This document shows, piece by piece, positions 8,237-16,631 of a DNA stretch of 64,000 nucleotides. A program made the position numbers and the translations under genes. The stretch's first letter is position 1; the number at the start of each line of letters is the position of its first letter. Source of the stretch: CAYFFZ01 sp049976505 (GTDB lineage Archaea; Thermoproteota; Nitrososphaeria; Conexivisphaerales; UBA164); assembly GCA_049976505.1 (NCBI GenBank), contig JBMFIC010000005.1, forward strand, positions 1 to 64,000, in the 5' to 3' direction. The notes beneath the pieces were generated by a model. The model did no database searches. It had not been told where the DNA came from and saw only the letters and a list, made by a program, of their open reading frames with translations.

Positions 8237-9888
8237 TAGATCAGGGCTGCTATGAAAAGAGCCAGCAGCGCGATGCCGTAGTACCTGAACCTGCTGATCG
8301 AGAAGGCCATGGAGGCCCTCAGCTTGTCCAGCCCATCCTTCCCGAGGACGTTTATTTCATTGTCCCACTCCAGTAGCTCAGCCTTTGCGGGCCTCAGGTC
8401 ATCCCCGGCCTCCCTTATTCTTTTTACCAGAAGATAGGGATCGGTCAGCTCACCGAAGGCCCAGTACCCCTTTTTGTTTGTGATCGTCTTTATCACGTGG
8501 GTGTCCGTAGTCACCAGCAGGTACCCGGTCTCCCTGTAGACGATCTCTGAGGCCTGGGGAGTTGAGTTGTTTGAGTCGACGCTGACCAGCCTCAGCTCAG
8601 ACCTGCCGTCCGATATCCTTATGAGCTGAGCCCCGCAAGCGCCTATCTCGTTCATGCCGCTACACAGGAGGCTCCTGAAGCCCAGGTAGAGGGAGCTGCT
8701 TGCTGGCTCGGGAAAGCTCTCATGAAGAACGCTCTCGAAGGGGACGCTGTTGACGAACGTGGATAGCTTGTTGTGCGCGTCCACCAGTATCAGGGGCCTG
8801 TCCCTCCTCGAGTTGACCTCGTAGTACCTCTGCATAAAGCCCATGGGAAAGTCATCCATGGGGGTCCTCGGGTTCACTATAACGAAGTCGAACGCATCGG
8901 ATGAGACCCCGAGGAGCTGAAAGAACTGGTTCTCCTTCGAGAAGACCGTGAAGAGGCTCGCCCTCCTGACGGCCGGAGGGGAGTCGAGCTGCCTGAGGTA
9001 CTCCTGAACGGATCTTCTTGAGGGAAGGTTCATGTCGTGGTTGGATGGGGAGTGAAGGACCACGACGTTCGCGTATCCCCTCGATCTGAAAAAGTCGCAG
9101 AGAACCTCAGTTATGTTCGCGCTTCCAGCGCTCCTGAAGGGACCCGGATGGACCGGAGGCACCACAATGCACGTCCTTTCGCCTCTTTCGTCCTCAAAGC
9201 TGAGGCAGTAGGTTCTGGCCCTTACCCTGGAGGAGAAGCTCTCCATGAGCTCCTCAAACCCGTCGGCGTATTCAACGATCCACGCGTCAAGGACCCTCTG
9301 CATCAGGTTAGAGAGCTTTACTCCAACGACCCTCCTGGTGAACCTGTCGACGGCGTAGAAGAAGAGTGCCGTTATGGCGAATGCGGCGGCCCAGAAGTAA
9401 AGCTCAACGACGCTGAGGGACCTCAGAATAGCCCTGTATACTGGGAGCAGGAGAAAGAAGAAGTAGACCAGGAGGCCGAGGAGCGGCTCGGCCCTCCTCT
9501 CGAGAAACTCGCCCCTCAGGATCACGTACGAAAGGCTGAAGTCGGCCGAGAGGGCGCTTATGTATCCCTGCATAGGCCTTCCGAGGGCCACGAATAGAGC
9601 GGTGATGAAGAAGGTCACAAGGAGAAAGAAGGAGTGCGTCGCCGAGACCCTCCTTATGGTCGCGAAAGAAACCCTCCTGCCTGCGTAGTACCTTACAGCA
9701 AAGAGGTAGACCAGGACCCCAATCAGGCTCACGGCTATTAGATGGGGATCCCCGTGGAACCTGAGAACGAGAACGGCCTGAGTCAGGACGAAGATAGCCA
9801 TGTGAAACGCAGGCAGAATTAGCCTGTTAGAGGGAAGGCTGAAGACTAGCTTGACTATGGTCGAGACGTTCTGGTTGATCCTCTGCAA
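8233..9888 (-). CDS. DUF2070 archaeal membrane protein
   Basis: A 551-residue protein of the archaeal DUF2070 family, of unknown function. About six hydrophobic segments fill the first 190 residues, a large soluble domain follows, and a final hydrophobic helix lies at the C terminus (YYGIALLALFIAALIY). The soluble part keeps PPVHPGPFRSAGS, HSPSNHDMN, DAHNKLS and TTDTHVIK, a set of His and Asp residues that could bind a metal; this is inference. The TTG start at 9888 lies 4 bases after the Sec61-beta stop, so the two genes are probably co-transcribed. It overlaps the RNR stop by 4 bases. Confidence 0.82.
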   Translation of the reverse strand: MQRINQNVSTIVKLVFSLPSNRLILPAFHMAIFVLTQAVLVLRFHGDPHLIAVSLIGVLVYLFAVRYYAGRRVSFATIRRVSATHSFFLLVTFFITALFVALGRPMQGYISALSADFSLSYVILRGEFLERRAEPLLGLLVYFFFLLLPVYRAILRSLSVVELYFWAAAFAITALFFYAVDRFTRRVVGVKLSNLMQRVLDAWIVEYADGFEELMESFSSRVRARTYCLSFEDERGERTCIVVPPVHPGPFRSAGSANITEVLCDFFRSRGYANVVVLHSPSNHDMNLPSRRSVQEYLRQLDSPPAVRRASLFTVFSKENQFFQLLGVSSDAFDFVIVNPRTPMDDFPMGFMQRYYEVNSRRDRPLILVDAHNKLSTFVNSVPFESVLHESFPEPASSSLYLGFRSLLCSGMNEIGACGAQLIRISDGRSELRLVSVDSNNSTPQASEIVYRETGYLLVTTDTHVIKTITNKKGYWAFGELTDPYLLVKRIREAGDDLRPAKAELLEWDNEINVLGKDGLDKLRASMAFSISRFRYYGIALLALFIAALIY

Positions 9889-9892
9889 CTCC

Positions 9893-10060
9893 TTACACTG
9901 GCTTCAGCACAAGCAGCGCAACCGAGACTACCACGAACCCGATTGTGAAAGCTAGGATAAGCTCAGGGGTAACCTTAATCCCGGGCTCATCGGTGTTGTA
10001 GAACGAGATAAGCCCAGCGCTGGAGAGCGGCATAACTGTCCTCTTCTTCTTGGTGCTCAT
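9893..10060 (-). CDS. secG: Preprotein translocase subunit Sec61-beta (SecG)
   Basis: A 55-residue protein. Seen: a basic N terminus (MSTKKKRTVMPLSSAGLISF), the conserved NTDEPGIKVTPE segment typical of archaeal Sec61-beta, and a single C-terminal membrane helix (about residues 34-52). It is the small tail-anchored subunit of the SecYEG/Sec61 channel. The ATG at 10060 follows an AT-rich box near 10082-10095 and the DUF2070 gene follows within 5 bases. Confidence 0.9.
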   Translation of the reverse strand: MSTKKKRTVMPLSSAGLISFYNTDEPGIKVTPELILAFTIGFVVVSVALLVLKPV

Positions 10061-10108
10061 TGTAGATCATTTTAGCAGGCGCATATTTATTTTTAACCGT
10101 TCATCCCT

Positions 10109-10933
10109 TTATCTGTAGTGGGAGGATATGAGCCTGTAGTCCTCCTCGCTGAGCCTCCAGCCCATGGCCCCCGCGTTCTCCCTGATGTGCTCCTTCCTCT
10201 CGGCCTTTGGTATCGCTATAACAGGCTCCCTGTAGATCAGCCAGTTCAGGGCAACCTGCACCGCGGTCTTCCCGTACCTGCTCCCTATTTTAGATAGGAA
10301 CTGGTCCCCGGCAAGCGTCCCCTTGTCTATGGGCGTGTAGGCTATGAGAGCTATCTTCTCCCTCTCGCAGTAGGGCAGGAGCTCCTTCTCCGGCTCCCTG
10401 TAGCTGAGGCTGTACCTCACCTCATCAGCCACTATTTCGCTCCTTGGCATTTCCTCCCTCGCCCTGATCAGAAGCTGAAGGTCGAAGTTGCTTACCCCTG
10501 CGTACCTTATCTTTCCATCGTCTATGAGCTGCTGCATGGCCGAGAGGGTTTCCCTGAGGGGAACCCTCTCGTTGGGCCAGTGTATCAGGTAAAGGTCGAT
10601 GTAGGTAACGCCTAGCCTTTCAAGGGACCTCTGGGCCGCGTACAGGACCTGATCCCTCTCCAGGTGCGTGTACCAGACCTTGGTTATTATGAAGACCTCA
10701 TCCCTGCCGTAGTTCTTTATCGCCTGCCCGACGAGCTCCTCCGAGTGCCCCTGCCCGTAGAACTCAGCCGTATCGATGAGCCTGATCCCGCTGTCAACAG
10801 CGTACCTTATGGCCTCAATCCACTCGCTGTCCCTCGAGTGATCGGGTGAGGTCTTGCCCCCAATGCCCCAAGTGCCGAGCCCTATCGCTGTGACCCTGTC
10901 CTCCCCTATCCTCTTGTAGTCCTCTGAAATCAT
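10109..10933 (-). CDS. Aldo/keto reductase
   Basis: A 274-residue TIM-barrel NAD(P)H-dependent oxidoreductase. The catalytic tetrad of the family is visible: Asp and Tyr in RLIDTAEFYGQGHSE, Lys in VFIITKVW, and His in DLYLIHWP; GVSNFD and AIPKA are the cofactor-side motifs. The frame is open for another 78 codons upstream, but the TATA box AAGCTTTTATT (about 10953-10962) and the family length favour the ATG at 10933. Substrate is unknown (sugar aldehydes and keto acids are common). Confidence 0.9.
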   Translation of the reverse strand: MISEDYKRIGEDRVTAIGLGTWGIGGKTSPDHSRDSEWIEAIRYAVDSGIRLIDTAEFYGQGHSEELVGQAIKNYGRDEVFIITKVWYTHLERDQVLYAAQRSLERLGVTYIDLYLIHWPNERVPLRETLSAMQQLIDDGKIRYAGVSNFDLQLLIRAREEMPRSEIVADEVRYSLSYREPEKELLPYCEREKIALIAYTPIDKGTLAGDQFLSKIGSRYGKTAVQVALNWLIYREPVIAIPKAERKEHIRENAGAMGWRLSEEDYRLISSHYR

Positions 10934-11060
10934 AGCTATAATGAAAAAAGCGTCAATAAAAGCTTGGCGCTCCGAGCCAGGCAAAGCTGAAAACGCGAAT
11001 GGGGCGGGAGCCAGCATGTAGAGAAAGGTTTTTATTTTGATGCGCTTATCACATGAGCGA

Positions 11061-11330
11061 TTGATCCAGGAAGGAAGACCATCTGAACTGAGCACCGGCA
11101 AGAGGCCCATGGACGAGCTTCTCAGCCTCAGAGAAAGGGTAGTGGTGGTCAAGCTGAAGAACGGCATGAGCTACAGGGGTATGCTTCTCAAGGTTGACAA
11201 CTACATGAACATATACCTGCAGAACGCGGAGGAGTTCGACGAGAACGGAAAGATGATAGCCTCCTACGGGGACGTTATAATAAGGGGCAACAACATCCTT
11301 TACGTTGAGATACCTACGATAAGCCTCTAG
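11061..11330 (+). CDS. Sm-like (LSm) RNA-binding protein
   Basis: An archaeal LSm protein that forms a heptameric RNA-binding ring. Sm1 motif: VVVKLKNGMSYRGMLLKVDNYMNIYL; Sm2 motif: DVIIRGNNILYVEI. The frame is open from 11037, but the TATA box GGTTTTTATTTTG (11028-11040) overlaps that point and places the transcript start near 11059, so the TTG at 11061 is chosen; an ATG at 11109 is the alternative and still contains the whole Sm fold. The stop overlaps the end of the convergent methyltransferase by 17 bases. Confidence 0.88.
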   Translation: MIQEGRPSELSTGKRPMDELLSLRERVVVVKLKNGMSYRGMLLKVDNYMNIYLQNAEEFDENGKMIASYGDVIIRGNNILYVEIPTISL

Positions 11331-12033
11331 ATCCCGAAAGCCTGTTCACTATGTCCCTGAAGAAGCCGAGAAGCGTTAGCATGTCCCTTTCATCATCGAG
11401 CCTGTTAAGGGCTATGTCCCTGTAGAGCTTGAGAACCCTGAACTTCCTGTGCTCCTCCAGCCCAACGCTCTTAGCTATTGCATCTATATACCCGAGGAGC
11501 GCGTCCACCTCCTCCCTCTTTACCCTGACCTTCCTGACCCTGATCCTGCTCTGCATTGTCCTCCACACGTAGAGAAGAACCGCGAGGCTGTGGGAGATGT
11601 TCATTGCGGGGTACTCCTCGCTAGTTGGTATCCTTATCAGGTCGTCGCATTTTGCTATCTCCTCGTTCGTGAGGCCGGTGGTGTCCCTTCCGAGGATCAG
11701 GAGCACCTTTCTGTGCCTCAGGGCGTACCTGAAGGACTCCTCAGGGTACCTTGCCCTCCTTATGACGGTCCTCCAGTCCTTGCTGGCAAGGGCCGACGTG
11801 GCTATCCTGTAGTCGAAGAGCTTCAGGGCCTCCTCGAAGCTCATGAGCTTCGCGTTCTCCAGCACGTCCCCCGCGTGGGAGGCGAACCTGAAGGCCCCCT
11901 CAGGTATCCTGTCGATCCCCGTTATTATCAGCTCGTGAACGCCGAAGTTCTTCATGGTCCTGGCCACGTAGCCTATGTTTATGGCGTACTTGGGCTCCAC
12001 CATCATAACCGAAAGGCTGGTTCCCTCGCTCAA
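11314..12033 (-). CDS. TrmJ/SpoU-like SPOUT RNA 2'-O-methyltransferase
   Basis: A 239-residue SPOUT methyltransferase of the TrmJ type, which modifies ribose 2'-OH at tRNA position 32 in characterised relatives. Seen: the N-terminal substrate loop VEPKYAINIGYVARTMKNFG, ILGRDTTGLTNEE and the knotted SAM-binding end RIPTSEEYPAMNISHSLAVLLY, then a C-terminal helical extension (about residues 165-235). ATG start with the TATA-like CTTAAAAATAG just upstream. The tRNA target is inferred from the family. Confidence 0.87.
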   Translation of the reverse strand: MSEGTSLSVMMVEPKYAINIGYVARTMKNFGVHELIITGIDRIPEGAFRFASHAGDVLENAKLMSFEEALKLFDYRIATSALASKDWRTVIRRARYPEESFRYALRHRKVLLILGRDTTGLTNEEIAKCDDLIRIPTSEEYPAMNISHSLAVLLYVWRTMQSRIRVRKVRVKREEVDALLGYIDAIAKSVGLEEHRKFRVLKLYRDIALNRLDDERDMLTLLGFFRDIVNRLSGSRGLS

Positions 12034-12055
12034 CAGCTATTTTTAAGCCTGAACG

Positions 12056-12610
12056 TTATTTAAGCCGTTCATCCCTGGCCCCCTGCCTCAGCCAGGCCTC
12101 GTACGCTCTTACGCATTCCTCCTGGACCCTGTCGGATACGGATCCCCTCCTGAGGCTCCTTATCCTTCTCAGCGCCTCGTCTGAGCTCAGCCCCGCGGAG
12201 TATATCAGGTAGCAGGAGAGGACCATCCCGGTTCTCCCCAGTCCTGCCGAGCAGTGCACCAGCGTCCTTCCCCTCTTAAGCGATTCGCTTACAGCCAGGA
12301 CGGCCTCGTGGATCCTCTCAGGGGGCTGCGGATGGCCGTTTTTCATGGGAATCCATATCTCCTCGATGCCCTCGTGTCCAAGCCTCCTTTCAGTGAGGTT
12401 CACAACGGTCCTGATCCCCTTCCTCCTGAGCCACTCGGACGCCCTCCTTCCATAGGGTATCCCCGATGCAAAGAGATCCCCCTCGACCCTTGAGAAGTTG
12501 GAGGGCCTTCCGAGGACCAGGGAGAGGAGGATCCTCCAGAGGTCCGAGAGCCTCAGCTGGAGCCCCCTGAGCCTTCTTGGCCTTTGCTGCGAGCAGCCTG
12601 TGAAGCTCAA
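12056..12610 (-). CDS. Dual-specificity-type protein phosphatase
   Basis: A 184-residue cysteine phosphatase. The active-site loop HCSAGLGRTG (about 118-127) carries the HCx5R signature, followed by the helix MVLSCYLIYSAG. The N-terminal 35 residues are basic and hydrophobic and less conserved; RVEGDLFASGIPYG marks the start of the catalytic core. It probably removes phosphate from Tyr or Ser/Thr of proteins; archaeal relatives are dual-specific. A TTG at 12610 fits a leaderless transcript from the AT box near 12632-12642. Other starts inside the first 35 residues are possible. Confidence 0.87.
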   Translation of the reverse strand: MSFTGCSQQRPRRLRGLQLRLSDLWRILLSLVLGRPSNFSRVEGDLFASGIPYGRRASEWLRRKGIRTVVNLTERRLGHEGIEEIWIPMKNGHPQPPERIHEAVLAVSESLKRGRTLVHCSAGLGRTGMVLSCYLIYSAGLSSDEALRRIRSLRRGSVSDRVQEECVRAYEAWLRQGARDERLK

Positions 12611-12640
12611 GCCAACGTGACTATGTTTGATAACTTATTT

Positions 12641-12782
12641 GACCTCTTCCCCGCCCCGAAGGGCGAGTGTTCCCGAGGTCTCGAGGGTTACTCCCCTTAG
12701 CGGGAGCTGCTGAGCTAATAAACGCCGGGCACATATTTAAGTTTTTGCCGCTTTCATCTCCGCCGTAAAAGGTGAAGCTTTC
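12641..12782 (-). mobile_element. Solo non-autonomous TnpB-type element (copy C)
   Basis: Read on the minus strand it has the same plan as copy B (621-770): left hairpin region (about 12759-12778, the stem partly decayed), a short tnpB-tail-like stretch, the CTCCC/GGGGAG, CCTCGAG-type and GCCC/GGGC hairpins, and the end GAAGAGGTC at 12641. It aligns with copy B end to end at about 80 percent by eye. One base of the tnpB-tail relic is lost, so it does not encode peptide. It fills nearly the whole gap between the phosphatase gene and the proteasome operon promoter, without covering the latter. Confidence 0.7.
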
Positions 12783-12839
12783 AACTTATGTAATAAATTT
12801 TAAAAAGCCCTCGAATGATTATATAGTTAGGTGGTTTTG

Positions 12840-13583
12840 ATGTTTGCACCATCAGCAGGATACGACAGAGCGCTGACGATATTCTCACCAGATGGAAGGC
12901 TGTATCAGGTGGAGTACGCGGTTGAGACCGTTAGGAGGGGGACGATCGCTATCGGGATCAAGGTAAAGGAGGGGGTTGTTATTGCGGTTGAGGAGAGGGT
13001 TAGAAAGCTTCAGAACCCGCAGTTCAGCCAGAAGATATTTCAGGTTGACGATCACATAATGATCGCGGCTGCCGGCTTCACCCCCGACGCCAGGGTTCTG
13101 GTTGATGCCGCTAGAACCCTTGCCCAGAACAACAGGCTGATTTACGACGAGGAGGTTGAGGTGGAGACCGTCGCGAAGGAGCTTGGGGACCTGGCCCAGC
13201 AGTACACGCAGTACGCAGGGGTCAGGCCGTTCGGGGTCTCCCTGATAATCGCGGGGATAAACAAGGACGGGGCTTCCCTTTTCATAACAGATCCAAGCGG
13301 GACCTACCTTGAGTACAGCGCGGTCGCCATAGGAGGCGGAAGCGACGTGGCAAACGAGTACCTCGAGCAGAACTACAGGGAGGACCTCTCCCTTGGCGAC
13401 GCGATCGACCTTGCGCTCAGGTGCATACTCAGGGTCAACGAGGGCAAGGTTGATCCCATAAACGTCAAGGTGGCCTACATAGAGAGAAAGGACAGGGTCA
13501 TGAAGACGCTGAGCAGGGAGGAGATAGCCTCAAGGCTTTCAAGCTTAGCCAAGGAGTTCGAAGGAAAGCAAAATGTCAAGTAA
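12840..13583 (+). CDS. psmA: Proteasome subunit alpha
   Basis: A 247-residue 20S proteasome alpha subunit, forming the outer gate rings that bind activating ATPases. The N-terminal YDRALTIFSPDGRLYQVEYA is the alpha signature, and RPFGVSLIIAG and DPSGTYLEY are core strands. The ATG at 12840 is preceded by the ribosome site AGGTGG (12829-12834), which favours it over an in-frame GTG at 12831. It is the first gene of the exosome superoperon and overlaps sbds by 11 bases. Confidence 0.96.
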   Translation: MFAPSAGYDRALTIFSPDGRLYQVEYAVETVRRGTIAIGIKVKEGVVIAVEERVRKLQNPQFSQKIFQVDDHIMIAAAGFTPDARVLVDAARTLAQNNRLIYDEEVEVETVAKELGDLAQQYTQYAGVRPFGVSLIIAGINKDGASLFITDPSGTYLEYSAVAIGGGSDVANEYLEQNYREDLSLGDAIDLALRCILRVNEGKVDPINVKVAYIERKDRVMKTLSREEIASRLSSLAKEFEGKQNVK

Positions 13584-14262
13584 GACGGTGGTAATCAAAT
13601 ACGTGAAGGGCTCCGAGAAGTTCGAGATAGTGGTCTACGCAGATGCCGCCTTCGATTACAGGCAGAACAAGATAAAGGACCTGGACAAGGTCCTCGTTAT
13701 AGACGAGGTCTTCACGGATTCATCGAAGGGCCAGAGGGCTCCCAGGGACAAGCTGAAGAAGGCCTTCGGCACGGACAACATAAGGGAGATAGAGAAGGAG
13801 ATCCTGGAGAAGGGGGAGCTCCCGCTCACAACCGAGCAGAGGCGCAAGCTGATAGAGGACAAGAAGAAGCAGATAGTCGCGATAATTTCAAAGAGCTACG
13901 TTGATCCGAAGACGAACCTGCCTCATCCGGCCATAAGGATCGAGAAGGCCATGGAGATGGCCGGGGTTTCAATAGATCCGGTGAAGTCAGCGGAGGAGCA
14001 GGCGAAGCTTGTTGTTGAGAAGATAAGGCCCTACATAGCGCTCAAGACTGGAAGCGTCACTCTGAGCTTCAGGATCCCGGCCAAGTACGTCTACCAGGTA
14101 ATAAAGGTGCTCAAGGAGTTCGGGGAGGTCAAGCAGGAGAGCTGGGAGAGCGACGGGAGCCTTTCAGGGCTCATAGTGATCCCGATAGCAACTCAGGCCG
14201 CTTTCCTCGACAGGATCGCGTCCATAACTCATGGGGAAGGGCTGGTAAAGCTAGTTGAGTAG
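13573..14262 (+). CDS. sbds: Ribosome maturation protein SBDS
   Basis: A 229-residue protein of the SBDS family, which in eukaryotes releases the anti-association factor from the large ribosomal subunit. Seen: the N-terminal FYSH domain (VIKYVKGSEKFEIVVY...VLVIDEVFTDSSKGQRA), central helices (TEQRRKLIEDKKKQIV) and a C-terminal ferredoxin-like domain (YQVIKVLKEFGEVKQESWESDGSL). The length is standard. It overlaps psmA upstream and rrp4 downstream, consistent with translational coupling. Confidence 0.95.
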   Translation: MSSKTVVIKYVKGSEKFEIVVYADAAFDYRQNKIKDLDKVLVIDEVFTDSSKGQRAPRDKLKKAFGTDNIREIEKEILEKGELPLTTEQRRKLIEDKKKQIVAIISKSYVDPKTNLPHPAIRIEKAMEMAGVSIDPVKSAEEQAKLVVEKIRPYIALKTGSVTLSFRIPAKYVYQVIKVLKEFGEVKQESWESDGSLSGLIVIPIATQAAFLDRIASITHGEGLVKLVE

Positions 14263-14932
14263 GATAGTTCTGCCCGGGGACGTTGCAGGGAAGGGATCCT
14301 ACAGAACGTGGTCTAACGTGATAAAGAAGGGCGAAGAGTACTACTCCATCTTCGTGGGGGCTGTTGAGGCAGTAGGGGGAAGGCTCAGGGTCATAAGGCT
14401 GACCGGACCCTACCTCCCGAAGATAGGGGACAGGATCATCGGTGTGGTGAGCGACGTCCAGCCGCTCGCCGTAACCCTTGACATAAACTCCTACGTGAAC
14501 GGGTACATAATGGCCAACGCGTTCTTCAGGAGGAGGATAGATCCCTCAAAGCTTGACCTGAGCAAGAAGGTCAACATGGGAGACGTGGTGGCCGCCAGGG
14601 TGCAGAGGATAGAGAGGGGAAGGGACGTCGTGCTTCAGCCAGAGCAGAAGTGGAAGATTGAGGGCGACGCAATCTTCACCATATCGCCGGCGAAGACCAG
14701 GTACCTCTTCAACGTGAGGAGCAGGATATTCAGCAAGATAAGGGAGATGACGGGCGCTGATCTGAGGGTTGGCGTTAACGGCGTCGTCGTCGTCAAGGGC
14801 GATCTGAAGAAGATAGAAATGGTTAAAAGAGCACTGGACAAGATAGAGTCCAGCTATAACATATCAGGCTTATATGATGAGGTTGTGAAGGTGTTGAAGG
14901 AGGATGTCAGCGGAACCTCAGCTAATAGTTAA
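14255..14932 (+). CDS. rrp4: Exosome RNA-binding cap subunit Rrp4
   Basis: A 225-residue cap protein of the archaeal RNA exosome. Seen: N-terminal LPGDVAGKGSY, an S1 domain (PKIGDRIIGVVSDVQPLAVTLDINSYVNGYI) and a C-terminal KH domain (TGADLRVGVNGVVVVKGD). It starts with TTG at 14255 inside the sbds stop region (8-base overlap) and overlaps rrp41 by 29 bases. It binds and feeds RNA into the Rrp41-Rrp42 ring. Confidence 0.95.
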   Translation: MSRIVLPGDVAGKGSYRTWSNVIKKGEEYYSIFVGAVEAVGGRLRVIRLTGPYLPKIGDRIIGVVSDVQPLAVTLDINSYVNGYIMANAFFRRRIDPSKLDLSKKVNMGDVVAARVQRIERGRDVVLQPEQKWKIEGDAIFTISPAKTRYLFNVRSRIFSKIREMTGADLRVGVNGVVVVKGDLKKIEMVKRALDKIESSYNISGLYDEVVKVLKEDVSGTSANS

Positions 14933-15629
14933 CGGGAGGAGGACCGACGGAAGAGGGCCAACCGATCTGAGGCCCCTGAGGATAGATGTGGGCATAATCA
15001 AGAACGCCGCCGGCTCATCGTACATAGAGCACGGAAAGAACAAGATAATAGTTGCAATATATGGGCCCAGGGACTCTCACAGGTACGGGATAAACATAGA
15101 GCGCGCAACGCTCAGGTGCAGGTACCACATGTCCCCGTTCTCAACGGAAGAGAGAAAGAACCCCCAGCCCTCAAGGAGGGAGATAGAGATATCAAAGGTC
15201 ATAAGGGATGCCCTTGAGCCTGCGCTGCTTCTCGAGAACTTCCCTAAGACGATAATAGACGTGTTTATAGAGGTTCTCCAGAGCGACGGAGGGAGCAGGA
15301 GCGCGAGCATAACAGCTGCCTCAGTTGCGCTAGCTGATGCCGGGATACCCATGAGGGATCTCGTTCAGGCGGTTGCGGTGGGCAAGGTAAACGGAACCCT
15401 CGTGCTGGACCTGAACGACATAGAGGACAAGGAGGGGGAGGCAGACATGCCGGTTGCATTCATGCTTAACGAGAACAAGATAACCCTGCTGCAGATGGAC
15501 GGCAAGATGACGGTGGAGGAGTTCAAGGCAGGGATAACGATGGCCATGGAGGCAGCCAAGAAGATAAAGGAGATACAGAAGGAGGCGCTTCAGAGGAAGT
15601 ACTCCCAGGCAGGTGAGGGAAGCAAATGA
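14904..15629 (+). CDS. rrp41: Exosome catalytic subunit Rrp41
   Basis: A 241-residue RNase PH-fold protein, the phosphorolytic subunit of the archaeal exosome. Seen: RTDGRGPTDLRPLRID, the RNA/phosphate-binding region FSTEERKNPQPSRREIEISKVIRDAL, SDGGSRSASITAASVAL and the catalytic acidic pair in DLNDIEDKEGEADMPVAFM. The ATG lies within the rrp4 3' end, and the stop overlaps the rrp42 start by 4 bases. Confidence 0.96.
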   Translation: MSAEPQLIVNGRRTDGRGPTDLRPLRIDVGIIKNAAGSSYIEHGKNKIIVAIYGPRDSHRYGINIERATLRCRYHMSPFSTEERKNPQPSRREIEISKVIRDALEPALLLENFPKTIIDVFIEVLQSDGGSRSASITAASVALADAGIPMRDLVQAVAVGKVNGTLVLDLNDIEDKEGEADMPVAFMLNENKITLLQMDGKMTVEEFKAGITMAMEAAKKIKEIQKEALQRKYSQAGEGSK

Positions 15630-16456
15630 TGCCCAGGAAGAACCTGCTGGTCAGCGCCATAAGGAGGGAGCAGATACTCAAATCCCTGGCCCAGGGAAAG
15701 AGGGTCGACGGAAGGGGGCTCCTTGACTACAGGCCCCTAACCATAACCCCGAACATAATAGAGAAGGCCGAGGGATCGGCCTACGTGAAGCTGGGGGAGA
15801 CGCAGGTGGTTGCAGGGGTCAAGATAGGGCTGGGCTCCCCTTTCCCCGACACGCCTAACGAGGGCATACTCATAGTCAACGCCGAGATACTTCCCACAGC
15901 GAGCGAGTACCAGGAGCCAGGCCCTCCTGACGAGGACGCGATAGAGCTTGCAAGGGTTGTTGACAGGGGCATAAGGGAGAGCAAGATGATAGACTTCACG
16001 AAGCTTGTGGTTGAGCCCGGGAAGCACGTGCACGTGGTCTACGTGGACATAAGCGTGGTGGGCATGGACGGGAACCTCTTCGACGCGGCATCGTACGCCG
16101 CGGTCACGGCGCTGCTTACCACAAGGTTCTACCCCTACGTCCTTCAGGACGGCTCGCTTACAAGGGCAGCCGAGAAGACCGGGCTGCCAGTTCAGGACCT
16201 TGCCGTTTCAACGACGTTTGCCAAGATCGAGAACTACATAGTTGTTGATCCCACCTGGGAGGAGGAGAGCATAATGGACGCAAGGCTCACTGTGGTCTAC
16301 GACAGAAGCGGGAACATATGCGCTATGCAGAAGGGCGGAAGCGGAGGGATCCCGGTCGACGAGGTGTTCTCCATAGTAGATTTAGCAAAGTCTAAATCTG
16401 AGGAGATGAGGAAGGTATTGGAGAGGGTGGTGCAGGATGCCGGATCTAGGAGCTAA
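15626..16456 (+). CDS. rrp42: Exosome non-catalytic subunit Rrp42
   Basis: A 276-residue RNase PH-fold partner of Rrp41. Seen: GKRVDGRGLLDYRPL, VKLGETQVVAGVKIGLGSPFPDTP, MDGNLFDAASYAAVTALL and CAMQKGGSGGIPVDEV. The acidic pair present in Rrp41 is not kept at the matching position, as expected for the structural subunit. The start is ATGATG at 15626, coupled to rrp41. It overlaps the L37Ae gene by 20 bases. Confidence 0.96.
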   Translation: MMPRKNLLVSAIRREQILKSLAQGKRVDGRGLLDYRPLTITPNIIEKAEGSAYVKLGETQVVAGVKIGLGSPFPDTPNEGILIVNAEILPTASEYQEPGPPDEDAIELARVVDRGIRESKMIDFTKLVVEPGKHVHVVYVDISVVGMDGNLFDAASYAAVTALLTTRFYPYVLQDGSLTRAAEKTGLPVQDLAVSTTFAKIENYIVVDPTWEEESIMDARLTVVYDRSGNICAMQKGGSGGIPVDEVFSIVDLAKSKSEEMRKVLERVVQDAGSRS

Positions 16457-16631
16457 ATACGGTCTTACCCTCAGGAGGCGCTACCTTGCGGCCTGGAACA
16501 GGCTGAAGAAGAGGAGGGCGTGCCCCAGGTGCGGGTCCACGAAGTTCAGAAGGATGATTATAGGGGTCTGGATCTGCGAGAAGTGCGGCTACAAGGTAGC
16601 AGGAGATGCCTACGACCTCGTCCAGGAGTAG
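16437..16631 (+). CDS. rpl37ae: Ribosomal protein L37Ae (eL43)
   Basis: A 64-residue zinc-ribbon ribosomal protein of the large subunit. CPRCG and CEKCG are the two metal-binding pairs, and the basic N terminus (KYGLTLRRRYLAAWNRLKKRR) is typical. Many archaea have rpoP next in this operon; here pcc1 overlaps by 26 bases and rpoP is not present. Confidence 0.93.
   Translation: MPDLGAKYGLTLRRRYLAAWNRLKKRRACPRCGSTKFRRMIIGVWICEKCGYKVAGDAYDLVQE

Noticed and set aside
9037..9597. 186-codon plus-strand frame
   Set aside because: Antisense of DUF2070, no family pattern and no promoter or ribosome site.
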